Shown here: positions 26,416-35,687 of the stretch, one piece after another | How positions within the stretch are numbered: position 1 is the first letter of the stretch | Layout of the letters: the number at the start of each line of letters is the position of its first letter | NCBI GenBank assembly: GCA_015060735.1 | Contig: SUXX01000004.1 | Location: 51,398-115,397 of the forward strand | Direction of reading: 5' to 3' | Origin: Bacteroides sp. | GTDB lineage: Bacteria; Bacteroidota; Bacteroidia; Bacteroidales; Bacteroidaceae | DNA: 64,000 nt | The notes under the pieces: model-generated | The model's input: the letters and a program-made list of their open reading frames with translations, nothing else | Told to the model about the DNA's origin: nothing | Databases searched by the model: none | Translations under genes and position numbers: made by a program

Positions 26416-27329
26416 TTTATCTCATTAATATCGTACGGAGTTTCTTGATAAACATAGTAGTTCAACCAATTGGAGAACAGCAAGTTGGCATGTCCACGCC
26501 AACGCACCAAAACCCCTTCATCCGGATTATCATTGCGGTAATAGTTCTTCGGCATTTCAATCGGTAAGCCCTTACCCAAGTCACGCTTATATTCCCCATC
26601 GAGGGTATTCGGGGCATATTCTGAATGTCCTGTGATAAAGAATTCACGACCGTTACGAGCCATCACCATATATACACCCGAATCTTCCGACTCGGCCAAC
26701 AATGTTAACTCCTTCACTTTCAATATATCCTCACGACGAATTTCAGTATGCCTACTATGTGGGACAAAGAACTCATCATCAAATCCACGGAAGATGGGCA
26801 ATCCCTGCACATTGATATGATGTTTGAAGACGCCGAACATTTTCTTGTCGAGCGGATACTTAGGCACATCATAAAAATGATAAAGTCCGGCCTGTGCTGC
26901 CCAACATATATATAAGGTAGAAGTAACGTGAGTATGTGCCCAATTGAACACCTCCGAAATCTCTTCCCAATAGTTCACATCCTCATACGGCATCTGCTCC
27001 ACAGGAGCACCGGTAATAATCATCCCATCGAATTTCTGCTCCTTCAAGATATCGAAGTCATGATAAAACGCTTTCATATGTTCTATCGGGGTATTCTTCG
27101 AAGTATGGCTCTTCAACTTCATAAAGGTGATTTCAAGCTGAAGCGGGGTATTCGAGAGCAGACGCACCAAGTCCGTTTCCGTAGTAATCTTAATCGGCAT
27201 CAGATTGAGGATAACAATCTTCAACGGCCGGATGTCCTGCGAATTTGCCCGCGAATTATCAATCACAAAGATATTCTCCTCCTTCAACAATTCAATGGCG
27301 GGTAACTTATCTGGTAAATTTAAAGGCAT
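26412..27329 (-). CDS. metAA: Homoserine O-acyltransferase (MetA family)
   Basis: A 305-residue enzyme for the first committed step of methionine synthesis from homoserine. Family marks: [23 protein letters not shown] at the start, the nucleophile Cys in [17 protein letters not shown], and the catalytic His/Glu in [11 protein letters not shown]. Many MetA-fold enzymes outside enterobacteria use acetyl-CoA rather than succinyl-CoA, so the acyl donor is left open. It has its own -7 box (27358-27365) and is followed by the U32 gene with an ATGA overlap. It draws on the same homoserine pool as thrA above. Confidence 0.93.
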   Translation of the reverse strand: MPLNLPDKLPAIELLKEENIFVIDNSRANSQDIRPLKIVILNLMPIKITTETDLVRLLSNTPLQLEITFMKLKSHTSKNTPIEHMKAFYHDFDILKEQKFDGMIITGAPVEQMPYEDVNYWEEISEVFNWAHTHVTSTLYICWAAQAGLYHFYDVPKYPLDKKMFGVFKHHINVQGLPIFRGFDDEFFVPHSRHTEIRREDILKVKELTLLAESEDSGVYMVMARNGREFFITGHSEYAPNTLDGEYKRDLGKGLPIEMPKNYYRNDNPDEGVLVRWRGHANLLFSNWLNYYVYQETPYDINEIK

Positions 27330-27357
27330 TTTCTAATTTCTCTTTTTAATCAATTCA

Positions 27358-27365
27358 CAAAGATA
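27358..27365 (-). promoter_or_regulatory. -7 box of metA
   Basis: TATCTTTG on the minus strand, 29 bases before the metA ATG, in the short gap to the M14 gene. Confidence 0.45.
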
Positions 27366-27366
27366 A

Positions 27367-29157
27367 TCAAAAGATTTGATTCCGATCCATCACTCTCCAG
27401 GCCGGATGCAATTCATTGTTCTGATGAGCGGTTTTCTTCACCTTCTGATAGAAGAAGTCGAGAATGGCTTGCGAGTCATTAGCAAACTTCGGGTCTTTCT
27501 TCCGTTCTTCAAACTCAGCCTTCAAAGCCGGATCCTTCGCTAATAGTTCACGTCCTTTTTCTTCCATATAAGGCAAGCGAATCCAAAACTCATTCGTCGA
27601 TTGCACCACCTGATTGAAGAATCCCCAATAAACCAAAGAACCCGGTGCAGAAGGTTCGAGCAACCAAGCAGCCAAACGCCCATTCGGTTGATTCATGTCG
27701 ATGAGGATACTTCCTGTTGGCACTTCCAAGGTCTCCTTCTGGGTGGTGTATTCAGTCTTCACAACCGGAATTCGCCCTTCACTCTGACGAGGCGAAAAGG
27801 TAGCCTTTGTATACCGATAGGTTTCTACTTCCACCTGCTTTGATTCTTTCAAACGGGTGTATTTTATATCATGAAAATCGAGCAATTCAATAACATCTAC
27901 CCATTGTGGCATTAGGATATAGGCTTCAGGAAGCTTCACCGAAGAAGTGGCTTCATAAGAAGTGATCAACGGGCAACGCAATGTTATCGGCTTGTTGTAA
28001 TTATGACGTACCCAATCAGCCCCCGAAAGGTCACTCTTTACGGTATCTCTTGCCCAACTCAAATAATCTACCCACACGCTATCCTTATTCACGGCCTTGA
28101 AGGTCAATTCCATCGGATGCTGACGATACTCAGGAGAACTTACCACTTTATCCGCATGAGCAATGGTTTCTTTCAGTGATTCCTTGTTTTCGGCCAAAAT
28201 TCGGGCACTGGCAATAAATGCTTCTACCGTAGCCTTTACACGTTGTTCGTAAGGCTTATAAATATGGTTTTCAATCAGCAAGCCCAAACGATTGCGAGAA
28301 GCCGCATAACTTTCTGAATAGCGTGGATCGAAGATATCAATCAAAATACCACTTTCCGGGGCATTGTACTTGCGAAAAGAAGCATAAAGAAAGAGTGGAA
28401 AGCCTACCTTTTCCATCCGTTCATTGAGCTGCTTTTCATACACATCAAGCGACCAACGACGCAAACCCTCTTCCATAATAGTACCACGATTTTCAATGGC
28501 ATAAGTCATCACGTATTGGAAGTCTGCCCCATTCGTCACGTGAACGTCAATGAATAACTCCGGCATCCAACGGTTGTAGAGTTTCAACCAAGCTCTCATT
28601 TCCGGGGCATCGGCCTTCAGAAAATCACGATTTAAATTGATGAGTTGAGCGGTGTTGCGAGTTCCCAGTTCTTCGGGACCATTCTGGTTAATACGGTTCG
28701 TTGCACTAAAGTTCTCGTGACCGTCTACATTAAAGACGGGAATAAACAAGAAACTTACATCATCCAAAATATCGATATTCTTCTTTTCCACAATCATGTC
28801 ACGAAGAAAAATCATACTGGCATCCTTACCATCAGGTTCTCCCGAATGAATACATGATTCAATCAAGACTATCACACGCCCTTTCTGACGAATCTGGACA
28901 GGGTCTTGCAGACCATCCTTATCGACAATGACTAACGAAAGGTCTCGCCCTTGCGGACTAGTACCAAAAGAAGTCACATTCACCATCGATGAATAATCAG
29001 CCAATTTCCGAAACCAAGCCATTGTTTCGGCAAAACGAGGAGTCTTCACAAAGTTTGACTTCTCACAATCTGTTATAAAATCTTCTTTAGTTGGTTGTTC
29101 TGAACACGAAACACTCATCAACAAAACAAGCATTCCATATAATACAATCTTTCTCAT
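27367..29157 (-). CDS. M14 family zinc carboxypeptidase, lipoprotein
   Basis: A 596-residue exported peptidase. The signal ends in a lipobox (LLMSVSC/SEQ). The zinc-binding HxxE is in IESCIHSGEPDGKDASM, and the third ligand His is in LFIDVHVTNGADFQYVM about 135 residues on, the spacing of M14 carboxypeptidases. The region after residue 300 is a non-catalytic extension of unknown role, making the protein larger than the classical 300-residue domain. It lies 25 bases downstream of an outer-membrane receptor gene in the same direction, so receptor and peptidase may handle the same peptides; that is inference. Confidence 0.87.
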   Translation of the reverse strand: MRKIVLYGMLVLLMSVSCSEQPTKEDFITDCEKSNFVKTPRFAETMAWFRKLADYSSMVNVTSFGTSPQGRDLSLVIVDKDGLQDPVQIRQKGRVIVLIESCIHSGEPDGKDASMIFLRDMIVEKKNIDILDDVSFLFIPVFNVDGHENFSATNRINQNGPEELGTRNTAQLINLNRDFLKADAPEMRAWLKLYNRWMPELFIDVHVTNGADFQYVMTYAIENRGTIMEEGLRRWSLDVYEKQLNERMEKVGFPLFLYASFRKYNAPESGILIDIFDPRYSESYAASRNRLGLLIENHIYKPYEQRVKATVEAFIASARILAENKESLKETIAHADKVVSSPEYRQHPMELTFKAVNKDSVWVDYLSWARDTVKSDLSGADWVRHNYNKPITLRCPLITSYEATSSVKLPEAYILMPQWVDVIELLDFHDIKYTRLKESKQVEVETYRYTKATFSPRQSEGRIPVVKTEYTTQKETLEVPTGSILIDMNQPNGRLAAWLLEPSAPGSLVYWGFFNQVVQSTNEFWIRLPYMEEKGRELLAKDPALKAEFEERKKDPKFANDSQAILDFFYQKVKKTAHQNNELHPAWRVMDRNQIF

Positions 29158-29182
29158 TTCGTCTATCTATTAAATCCATTTT

Positions 29183-31588
29183 TTAGAAATCCTTACCATC
29201 AAACTTCGCACCGGATGAAACAGCACCGGAATGTTCCTTCGGCTTCGCATTGAATGTATAGCTTACTGAAAGCATCAAGTCCGGATATTTCGGACGGACA
29301 CGGGTAGTCGATTGCAAGGTTTCCGATATTCGATAATTATTATACTTTGCCGTACGGAACACATCATGTGCCACCAACGAAAGCGACAACTTATTCTTGA
29401 GCAATTGTTGACGAATAGCCAAGTCAAAATAACAATAGGCATCTTCCCGACCTTGTGACAAGACCGTCGGACCGACCACATTCCCGTCAAATTGCATACG
29501 TGTCGTTGGTCCCAATGTGAAATTATTAATCATAGAAACGGCATACCCCGTATTCGATGCATCAGTACATCCCACATACGAACTGGTAAATTCATAATCA
29601 AAGATACTTCCGTTCAATATCAGATTCCACCAACGGGTAGCTTTCACATTCGCACTGACTTCCAATCCGAACGTACGGTCTTTACCGGCATTAATCAATG
29701 AGTCGAGTGTTACCCCCGGTTCATAAGCCACACGCACTCGGTCACGTACTCCACTACGATGACGATAATATCCGGTCACCGCCAAAGTATGCTTTTCAGC
29801 AAAAGTCTTGCGATACCCCAATTCCAACGAATGGATATACTCCGGCTTGATATCCGGATTACCAATCATTTTGGTATAATAGTCCTCGTAAGTGATATAA
29901 GGTTCCAATTGCCAGATACCCGGACGATTGATACGATAGGAATACCCCAATGAGAAGATGTTTCGTCCCGGAGCTTCGTAAGACAAATGGGCCGAAGGGA
30001 AGAACTCCATATATTTAATATAGCGGTCTGCACCTTCCACTTCTATTTCCAATTTATCAATCGTACGGTCGGCTCTAACACCGGCATCCACCGAAAGCGG
30101 GCCGAATTTATCAGTTACCATGGCATAGGCCGAATGGATTTGTCTGCGATAATAAAAAGGAGCATACAAATCATCTTGCCAATCGAACTCCTTAGCTTCT
30201 CTGTCCCAATAAGTAATGCTATAGTCTCCATGTTCTACATACGAGGTATATTGGTATCCGAATTCAGCCTTTCCCCCCGGACGGTAATTCAATAAATAAC
30301 TGGCCGAAGCATCACAATCCCAATGATGTTCATCCTCATAGCCACGTGTTCCTTCATAACGCTCACCTGCCTTATTGAACATATTACTTTCTGTATATTC
30401 CAATGCATACCAGTCGTAACGGGTACGGTTGGCTAAAGACAATTTATCGCCTCGTTCGTTTATCTTCCACACATATTCCAAGGCAATCTGTCCCAATCTC
30501 TTTTCGTTGCAATATCGGTCACGGCTATTGAACATATTGTCCACCAATAATTCGTCTCCCTTCATACGGTGCTCATAATATTCCATATCACCGCCACGAG
30601 CGTTTTTGGTTACCCCTCCTTGAGCCTCAACCAACAAGTTATGTCCATTCTTGGTATATTCCCAACCTAATCGGCCAATATAAGACATGTTATTACGATG
30701 TCGAGTACCGTCCGCATCCGAAGTGGTCACATAATCATCTACAATCGTAGTCTTACGTTGGTTGAAATCACTTTTACCTTTATTTTCAGATAAAGCAACT
30801 CCCAGATACCAACGATTACTCCCCTTCCGATGGCTAATTAAAGCATCGGCATTCCATGCTCCAATCGTACTTCCCGACAAATTGACGGCTCCACTAACCC
30901 CCGCATCATCATGACGCTTCGTAATGATATTGATTATACCGACATCACCCTCTGTCCGATAACGTGCCGAAGGAGTGGTGATGATTTCGATGTCTTCAAT
31001 ATTCGAAGCAGCCACCTGTTGCAAGGCTTGTGCCCCTTCCAAAGGGCTTTGTTTGCCATCCACATAAACCAAGAAACCAGAACTGCCTCGAAAAGTTACA
31101 TTCCCGTCAGCATCCACTCGAACGGAAGGAGTAGACTTCAACACATCAACGGCCGTCCCACCGGAAGCCACCAACGAAGCAGAGGCATTGATACGTTGAC
31201 GATCCAATTTATACACCACCTGTTTCTTGTCGGCAGTTACTGCTATTTCCTGCAAAACCGTTTCATCCACCTTCAGCGAAATAGTTCCCAAATCCACACA
31301 TTTCCCCTGTTCAAACAACAAGGGTTCACTTTCATAGGTCTGATAACCTATCAATATGACCGAAATCGGGAAACGCCCATTGGGAACTTGCTCCAACACA
31401 AATGAGCCATTGTTCACCAACGTTGAAGCCAAGACCTTGTTATCCTTACCGGTTACAATCACATCGGCATATTCAATAGGCTGACCATTCGAAGCATCAA
31501 CAACCTTCCCCTTAGCAGAAGGAATATTTTGGGCAAAGGCCGTTACGGCATAAATCATTGCCCCAAGAAAAAGTGTCCAACTTTTCAT
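29183..31588 (-). CDS. Outer-membrane beta-barrel TonB receptor-like protein
   Basis: An 801-residue protein with a signal peptide (MKSWTLFLGAMIYAVTAFA/QN), a CarboxypepD_reg domain (AKGKVVDASNGQPIEYADVIV, about 25-110), a plug (INASASLVASGGTAVDVLKSTPSVRVDADGNVTFRG, about 135-230) and a C-terminal barrel of the OMP_b-brl_3 type, with DALISHRKGSNRWYLGVALSENKG and LFSLGYSYRINRP-like repeats. Its N-terminal half is typical of Bacteroidetes receptors that lack a SusD partner. It would form an operon with the M14 carboxypeptidase. The ligand is unknown. Confidence 0.85.
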   Translation of the reverse strand: MKSWTLFLGAMIYAVTAFAQNIPSAKGKVVDASNGQPIEYADVIVTGKDNKVLASTLVNNGSFVLEQVPNGRFPISVILIGYQTYESEPLLFEQGKCVDLGTISLKVDETVLQEIAVTADKKQVVYKLDRQRINASASLVASGGTAVDVLKSTPSVRVDADGNVTFRGSSGFLVYVDGKQSPLEGAQALQQVAASNIEDIEIITTPSARYRTEGDVGIINIITKRHDDAGVSGAVNLSGSTIGAWNADALISHRKGSNRWYLGVALSENKGKSDFNQRKTTIVDDYVTTSDADGTRHRNNMSYIGRLGWEYTKNGHNLLVEAQGGVTKNARGGDMEYYEHRMKGDELLVDNMFNSRDRYCNEKRLGQIALEYVWKINERGDKLSLANRTRYDWYALEYTESNMFNKAGERYEGTRGYEDEHHWDCDASASYLLNYRPGGKAEFGYQYTSYVEHGDYSITYWDREAKEFDWQDDLYAPFYYRRQIHSAYAMVTDKFGPLSVDAGVRADRTIDKLEIEVEGADRYIKYMEFFPSAHLSYEAPGRNIFSLGYSYRINRPGIWQLEPYITYEDYYTKMIGNPDIKPEYIHSLELGYRKTFAEKHTLAVTGYYRHRSGVRDRVRVAYEPGVTLDSLINAGKDRTFGLEVSANVKATRWWNLILNGSIFDYEFTSSYVGCTDASNTGYAVSMINNFTLGPTTRMQFDGNVVGPTVLSQGREDAYCYFDLAIRQQLLKNKLSLSLVAHDVFRTAKYNNYRISETLQSTTRVRPKYPDLMLSVSYTFNAKPKEHSGAVSSGAKFDGKDF

Positions 31589-31837
31589 GTATTTTCCACA
31601 TTAAAATTTGAGCCGTAAAATTACATAAAAACATTCCAACAGCCAAACATTCCTTACATGATTTACACCTTATTTCATACTCTATACCCCAACAACCGAC
31701 CTAACATTCCATATAACAATCCTTTTCACTATTAAATTCAAAGTAAATTCGATTGCTAAAACATATATTTTTAGTAAATTGCGATGCCTCAAACAAGCCA
31801 ATATCAAGGTATGACAAATAATTTTAAATCAACTTAT

Positions 31838-33820
31838 ATGAAAGCATTAAAAATTTTTATCCTTTGTGCCTTATGTACATTAGTAGCACAAGCACAGAAA
31901 CAGTATCAACTCGCTTCACCGAATGGCAAGTTACAGACGAACATTACTGCCGGCAAACAACTGACTTACAACATCACCTTCAACGGTCAGCAGATATTGG
32001 AAAACTCTCCTTTAACCATGACATTAGATAATGGCGAAATCTGGGGAGAAAACGATAAGCCTTCAAAAGCCACCCGCAAGAGCGTAAACGAAAAGATTAC
32101 TACTCCTTTCTATCGTGCAACCGAACTTTCAGACATTTATAATGAGCTGACTATCCAATTTAAGGGATTCAATGTAGTATTCCGTGCATACGATGACGGT
32201 ATCGCCTACCGCTTCGTAAACCGTGGGAAGAAACCGTTCAAGGTAGTGGACGAGCAAGTACTATACCAATTCCCAACCGATGCCGAAGCCAGCATCCCGT
32301 ACGTAAGAAAAAGCCATAGCTATGAAGAACAATTCTTCAACTCATTCGAAGCACAATATACCAACGACAAGCTCTCCAAGCTGAACAAGGAACGTCTGAT
32401 GTTCCTCCCGCTCATCGTGAAATTGGAAAACAATGTGAAGGTATGCATCACCGAAGTGGACTTGGAAAACTATCCTGGATTATATTTGAAGACCAACGAC
32501 GAAGAAGGACAACTAATCAGTGAATTTGCCAACTATCCGAAGAAAGTAGAACAAGGTGGTCACAACATGCTCCAGATGGTAGTAAAGGAACGTGAAGATT
32601 TTATCGCCAAAGTAGACCAACCTCGCAACTTCCCATGGCGTGTGACTATCGTCACCAACGAGGACAAGGACTTGGCAGCTTGTAATTTAGGCTATGTTTT
32701 GGCAGAACCGTCTCGCTTGGAAGACATCTCCTGGATCAAGCCGGGAAAGATTGCTTGGGACTGGTGGAACGATTGGAACTTGGATGGTGTTGACTTCGAA
32801 ACCGGTATCAACAATGCCACTTATAAAGCATATATCGATTTTGCTTCGAAGAACGGCATTGAATACGTAATCCTTGACGAAGGTTGGGCTGTTAATTTAA
32901 AAGCCGATTTAATGCAAGTTGTTCCTGAAATCAACCTCAAAGAACTGGTGGCTTATGCCAATAGCAAGAACGTAGGCCTCGTACTTTGGGCCGGTTATCA
33001 TGCCTTCAACCGTGACATGGAAAACGTGTGTCGCCATTACTCCGAAATGGGCATCAAAGGTTTCAAGGTTGACTTCATGGACCGCGACGACCAGGATATG
33101 ACCGCATTCAATTATCGTGCTGCTGAAATGGCGGCTAAGTATCATTTGATTCTTGATCTTCACGGTACACACAAGCCGGCCGGTTTGAATCGTACTTATC
33201 CGAACGTGTTGAACTTCGAAGGTGTATTCGGCCTCGAACAAGTAAAATGGGGTAAGCCGGGTGAAATCGATTTGATTTCGTACGATGTCATGATTCCGTT
33301 CATCCGTCAGGTATCCGGCCCGATGGACTATACCCAAGGTGCGATGCGTAATGCAACCAAAGAAAACTACCGTGCTTGCAATAGCGAGCCAATGAGTCAA
33401 GGTACCCGTTGCCACCAATTGGCTCTTTACATGATTCTCGATTCTCCGTTCAACATGCTTTGCGACACTCCGAGCAACTACGAACGCGAGCAAGAATGTA
33501 CTGATTTCATCAGTGCCGTTCCTACCGTATGGAATGAAACTATCGTCCTCGATGGCAAGATGGGTGAATACATCATCACCGCCCGTCGCTCAGGCGATAC
33601 ATGGTACATTGGCGGTATCACCAATTGGAATGCTCGCGACCTCGAAGTTGATCTTTCCATTTTGGGTGAAAAGACATATAGTGGCAAACTTTTCAAAGAC
33701 GGTGTAAACGCTCACCGCATTGCACGCGACTACAAGTCTGAAACCATACAAGCAAAGAAGAGCGACAAGATGAAGCTGCATCTCGCTCCTGGCGGTGGTT
33801 TTGCTTTGATTCTAAAATAA
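31838..33820 (+). CDS. GH97 alpha-glycosidase
   Basis: A 660-residue periplasmic glycoside hydrolase, related to SusB. The signal peptide from the ATG at 31838 is MKALKIFILCALCTLVAQAQ; the track start adds 18 unlikely residues. The N-terminal beta-sandwich starts YQLASPNGKLQTNI. The calcium-bearing barrel shows IAWDWWNDWNLDGVDF, YVILDEGWA, GIKGFKVDFMDRDDQDM and LDLHGTHKPAGLNRTYPNVLNFEGV. An Asp in VDFMD is compatible with the retaining branch (alpha-galactosidase-like) rather than the inverting SusB branch, but I could not align the catalytic residues rigorously. It stands alone, divergent from the receptor at 29183, with no SusCD neighbours. Confidence 0.9.
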   Translation: MKALKIFILCALCTLVAQAQKQYQLASPNGKLQTNITAGKQLTYNITFNGQQILENSPLTMTLDNGEIWGENDKPSKATRKSVNEKITTPFYRATELSDIYNELTIQFKGFNVVFRAYDDGIAYRFVNRGKKPFKVVDEQVLYQFPTDAEASIPYVRKSHSYEEQFFNSFEAQYTNDKLSKLNKERLMFLPLIVKLENNVKVCITEVDLENYPGLYLKTNDEEGQLISEFANYPKKVEQGGHNMLQMVVKEREDFIAKVDQPRNFPWRVTIVTNEDKDLAACNLGYVLAEPSRLEDISWIKPGKIAWDWWNDWNLDGVDFETGINNATYKAYIDFASKNGIEYVILDEGWAVNLKADLMQVVPEINLKELVAYANSKNVGLVLWAGYHAFNRDMENVCRHYSEMGIKGFKVDFMDRDDQDMTAFNYRAAEMAAKYHLILDLHGTHKPAGLNRTYPNVLNFEGVFGLEQVKWGKPGEIDLISYDVMIPFIRQVSGPMDYTQGAMRNATKENYRACNSEPMSQGTRCHQLALYMILDSPFNMLCDTPSNYEREQECTDFISAVPTVWNETIVLDGKMGEYIITARRSGDTWYIGGITNWNARDLEVDLSILGEKTYSGKLFKDGVNAHRIARDYKSETIQAKKSDKMKLHLAPGGGFALILK

Positions 33821-33843
33821 GACTTTTTAGCCCTATTATAAAG

Positions 33844-33879
33844 AAAGGAAGTGAGAGTAGATTTACTTTCACTTCCTTT
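33844..33879 (+). terminator. Terminator after GH97
   Basis: A 16-bp stem with one mismatch (AAAGGAAGTGAGAGTA / TACTTTCACTTCCTTT) around GATT, 24 bases after the stop codon. Confidence 0.65.
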
Positions 33880-33937
33880 ACTTTATACTGATGTTCAATG
33901 GGGTGGAGTGCCGATGCGTTTGCTTATGAAGTGAAGT

Positions 33938-34057
33938 TCATTCCAATAAAATCACTCTAGCTTTTCCATTATCCATATCGGGCATGGTAACTCCTACCGG
34001 ATCACCTATATAAATATGTTCACAAAGGAAAAGATTATTGAAAACAAAAGAATCGGA
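33938..34057 (-). pseudogene. Possible C-terminal gene remnant
   Basis: A 39-codon open stretch on the minus strand without a start codon. It is protein-like at its end (IYIGDPVGVTMPDMDNGKAR, then VILLE-stop) and closed upstream by TAA at 34058-34060. It occupies part of a 600-bp gap between GH97 and the efflux operon. I do not recognise the parent protein. The rest of the gap (34060-34290) is AT-rich with no other gene-like signal that I can see. Confidence 0.3.
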
Positions 34058-34292
34058 TTAAAAATTAAAAGAATAGCTTTCATACTTCTTTTCAACAAGA
34101 AGAAAACATAAAAAGAATAAGAATAATAGTTTATTCACAATACTTTGTATATTTGTTCATAATACTACGTACAATTATCCGTAACATTATGGATAAGCAT
34201 CCGGAACATTTCGGATATCATATATTTCAAGAGAAAAACAAGAATTCTTCAGGAGAAAGAGAAGTATTCTTGTTGGAGTCTATAAAAAAAAT

Positions 34293-34338
34293 CCCTCAAT
34301 GAGGAACGAATTCAACCAAAATCGTCACTCATTGAGGG
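34293..34338 (-). terminator. Terminator of the metal-efflux operon
   Basis: CCCTCAATGAG (34293-34303) pairs with CTCATTGAGGG (34328-34338). On the minus strand it is followed by a run of eight T. It sits 85 bases beyond the tolC-like stop. Confidence 0.75.
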
Positions 34339-34422
34339 AGAAATTAGGAGCTTCAGAAAGAAACAGTTGGATAACTATTTGAGAACCACGTACTCTGAAG
34401 TCCCTGAAAAACTGAAGCTAAC

Positions 34423-35592
34423 TTACAATTCATTCTTATAAATGTCGGCCATAACCTTTTGATATCGGTTTTCTAACTGCATATAAGCTTGTAAGTTCTT
34501 GTAAACGGTTTCGGCTTCGACAAAGTATTCTATCAACGAAATCTGACCTTCTTTCAATGCCTGTTTCAGAAGGTCGAGCGAACGATGAAGCAAAGGAACA
34601 TCGTAGGTCGACATGGCTTCCTTCAGTTGTTGCATCTCGTTGAAAAGAGCCATGAGGTTGTTTTCCACTTCCAAACGAGCATCTTCTTGCATCAACTGGG
34701 CACTGAGAGCCTGTGCCTTGGCTATCTGCACCTTCTTACGATTGGAAAACAAAGGAATAGAGCCTCCTACCACGAAACCGTTCATCGACATACCCGTATC
34801 GGTGTTACGACGGAAACCGGCTTCAAGCTTCGGAAGCCAATCCTGCTTATTGACAGATACTTGTTTTTCTGCTGCCTTTGTAGCAAACGACATGGCTTGC
34901 AAATCGAGGTCGGAAGCGATGACTTCATCACGTAAGGTGTTGAAGTCGTTGATGTGCTTTACTTCAGGATATTGCACATCGGCAAACTCCAACGGCATGT
35001 TGCCATTCATCGCCAACAAGGATTGAAGTGCCGAACGACAAGCAGCATGGTTTTGAGCCACTTCGGTTTGCACATTCATCCGTTCCATCTTGATTTTGTT
35101 CACCTCTAGGATGTTGGCATCCCCGGCTTCAAGGCGTTGATTGTAAAGAGCCTCCAACTCATCGGCATTCTTCTTGCGGATATCCATCAAAGCTTTCTCC
35201 TGATTGAGAAGAATCAAGTCGAGGCAAAGGGTCTTGGCCTTCAAAAGAATGTCGCGACGAACGGCCTGTTGTTGCTTGTCAAGAGCTTCGTTCGCCAAGT
35301 CGGCCTGACGATTGCGAGTGATGTACTGGGTAGGAAAATCGAAACCCTGAGTAGCTACCAACTCGGTGCCATGCCCCGGCCCCGGTCCGTTCTTATAGAA
35401 AGAGCTATAGCTCACCGTTGGGTCGGGCAAGTTATTGGCGGTACGATTCTCCATCTTCTGAGCCTTGGAAAGCTGGACTTGCGATTGCAACTCCTTGTTG
35501 TTTTGCTCAATGCTCTGAAGCACTTGGTTGATGCTTTGTGCCTGCATCCCTATCGGGAGGCAAAGTGCTATGGTTATGATTATTTTTCTCAT
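34423..35592 (-). CDS. Outer-membrane efflux channel, TolC family (CusC/CzcC-like)
   Basis: A 389-residue protein with a signal peptide (MRKIIITIALCLPIGMQAQ) and the long alpha-helical heptad segments of the TolC family (VLQSIEQNNKELQSQVQLSKAQ, KKNADELEALYNQRLEAGDANILEVNKIKMER). Internal duplication typical of TolC is suggested by the second EGQISLIEYFVEAETVYKNLQ segment. It forms the exit duct of the RND system whose pump and adaptor lie directly upstream. It is the last gene of the operon and is separated from the pump by a 71-bp inverted-repeat element. Confidence 0.88.
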   Translation of the reverse strand: MRKIIITIALCLPIGMQAQSINQVLQSIEQNNKELQSQVQLSKAQKMENRTANNLPDPTVSYSSFYKNGPGPGHGTELVATQGFDFPTQYITRNRQADLANEALDKQQQAVRRDILLKAKTLCLDLILLNQEKALMDIRKKNADELEALYNQRLEAGDANILEVNKIKMERMNVQTEVAQNHAACRSALQSLLAMNGNMPLEFADVQYPEVKHINDFNTLRDEVIASDLDLQAMSFATKAAEKQVSVNKQDWLPKLEAGFRRNTDTGMSMNGFVVGGSIPLFSNRKKVQIAKAQALSAQLMQEDARLEVENNLMALFNEMQQLKEAMSTYDVPLLHRSLDLLKQALKEGQISLIEYFVEAETVYKNLQAYMQLENRYQKVMADIYKNEL

Positions 35593-35608
35593 TATTCTTT
35601 TTGTTTTT

Positions 35609-35679
35609 CACCACAGAGTACACGGAGTTCCACAGAGTTTAAATATTTACTCCGTGAGACTCTGTGTTACTCTGTGGTG
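35609..35679. repeat. 71-bp inverted repeat (CACCACAGA family), copy C
   Basis: Arms CACCACAGAGTACACGGAGT and (right, reverse complement) CACCACAGAGTAACACAGAG. This is a sequence variant of the copies at 12819, 18461 and 38789, with AGT in place of ATT, changed in both arms together. It fills the gap between the pump gene and the tolC-like gene. Confidence 0.75.
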
Positions 35680-35687
35680 AATTAATT

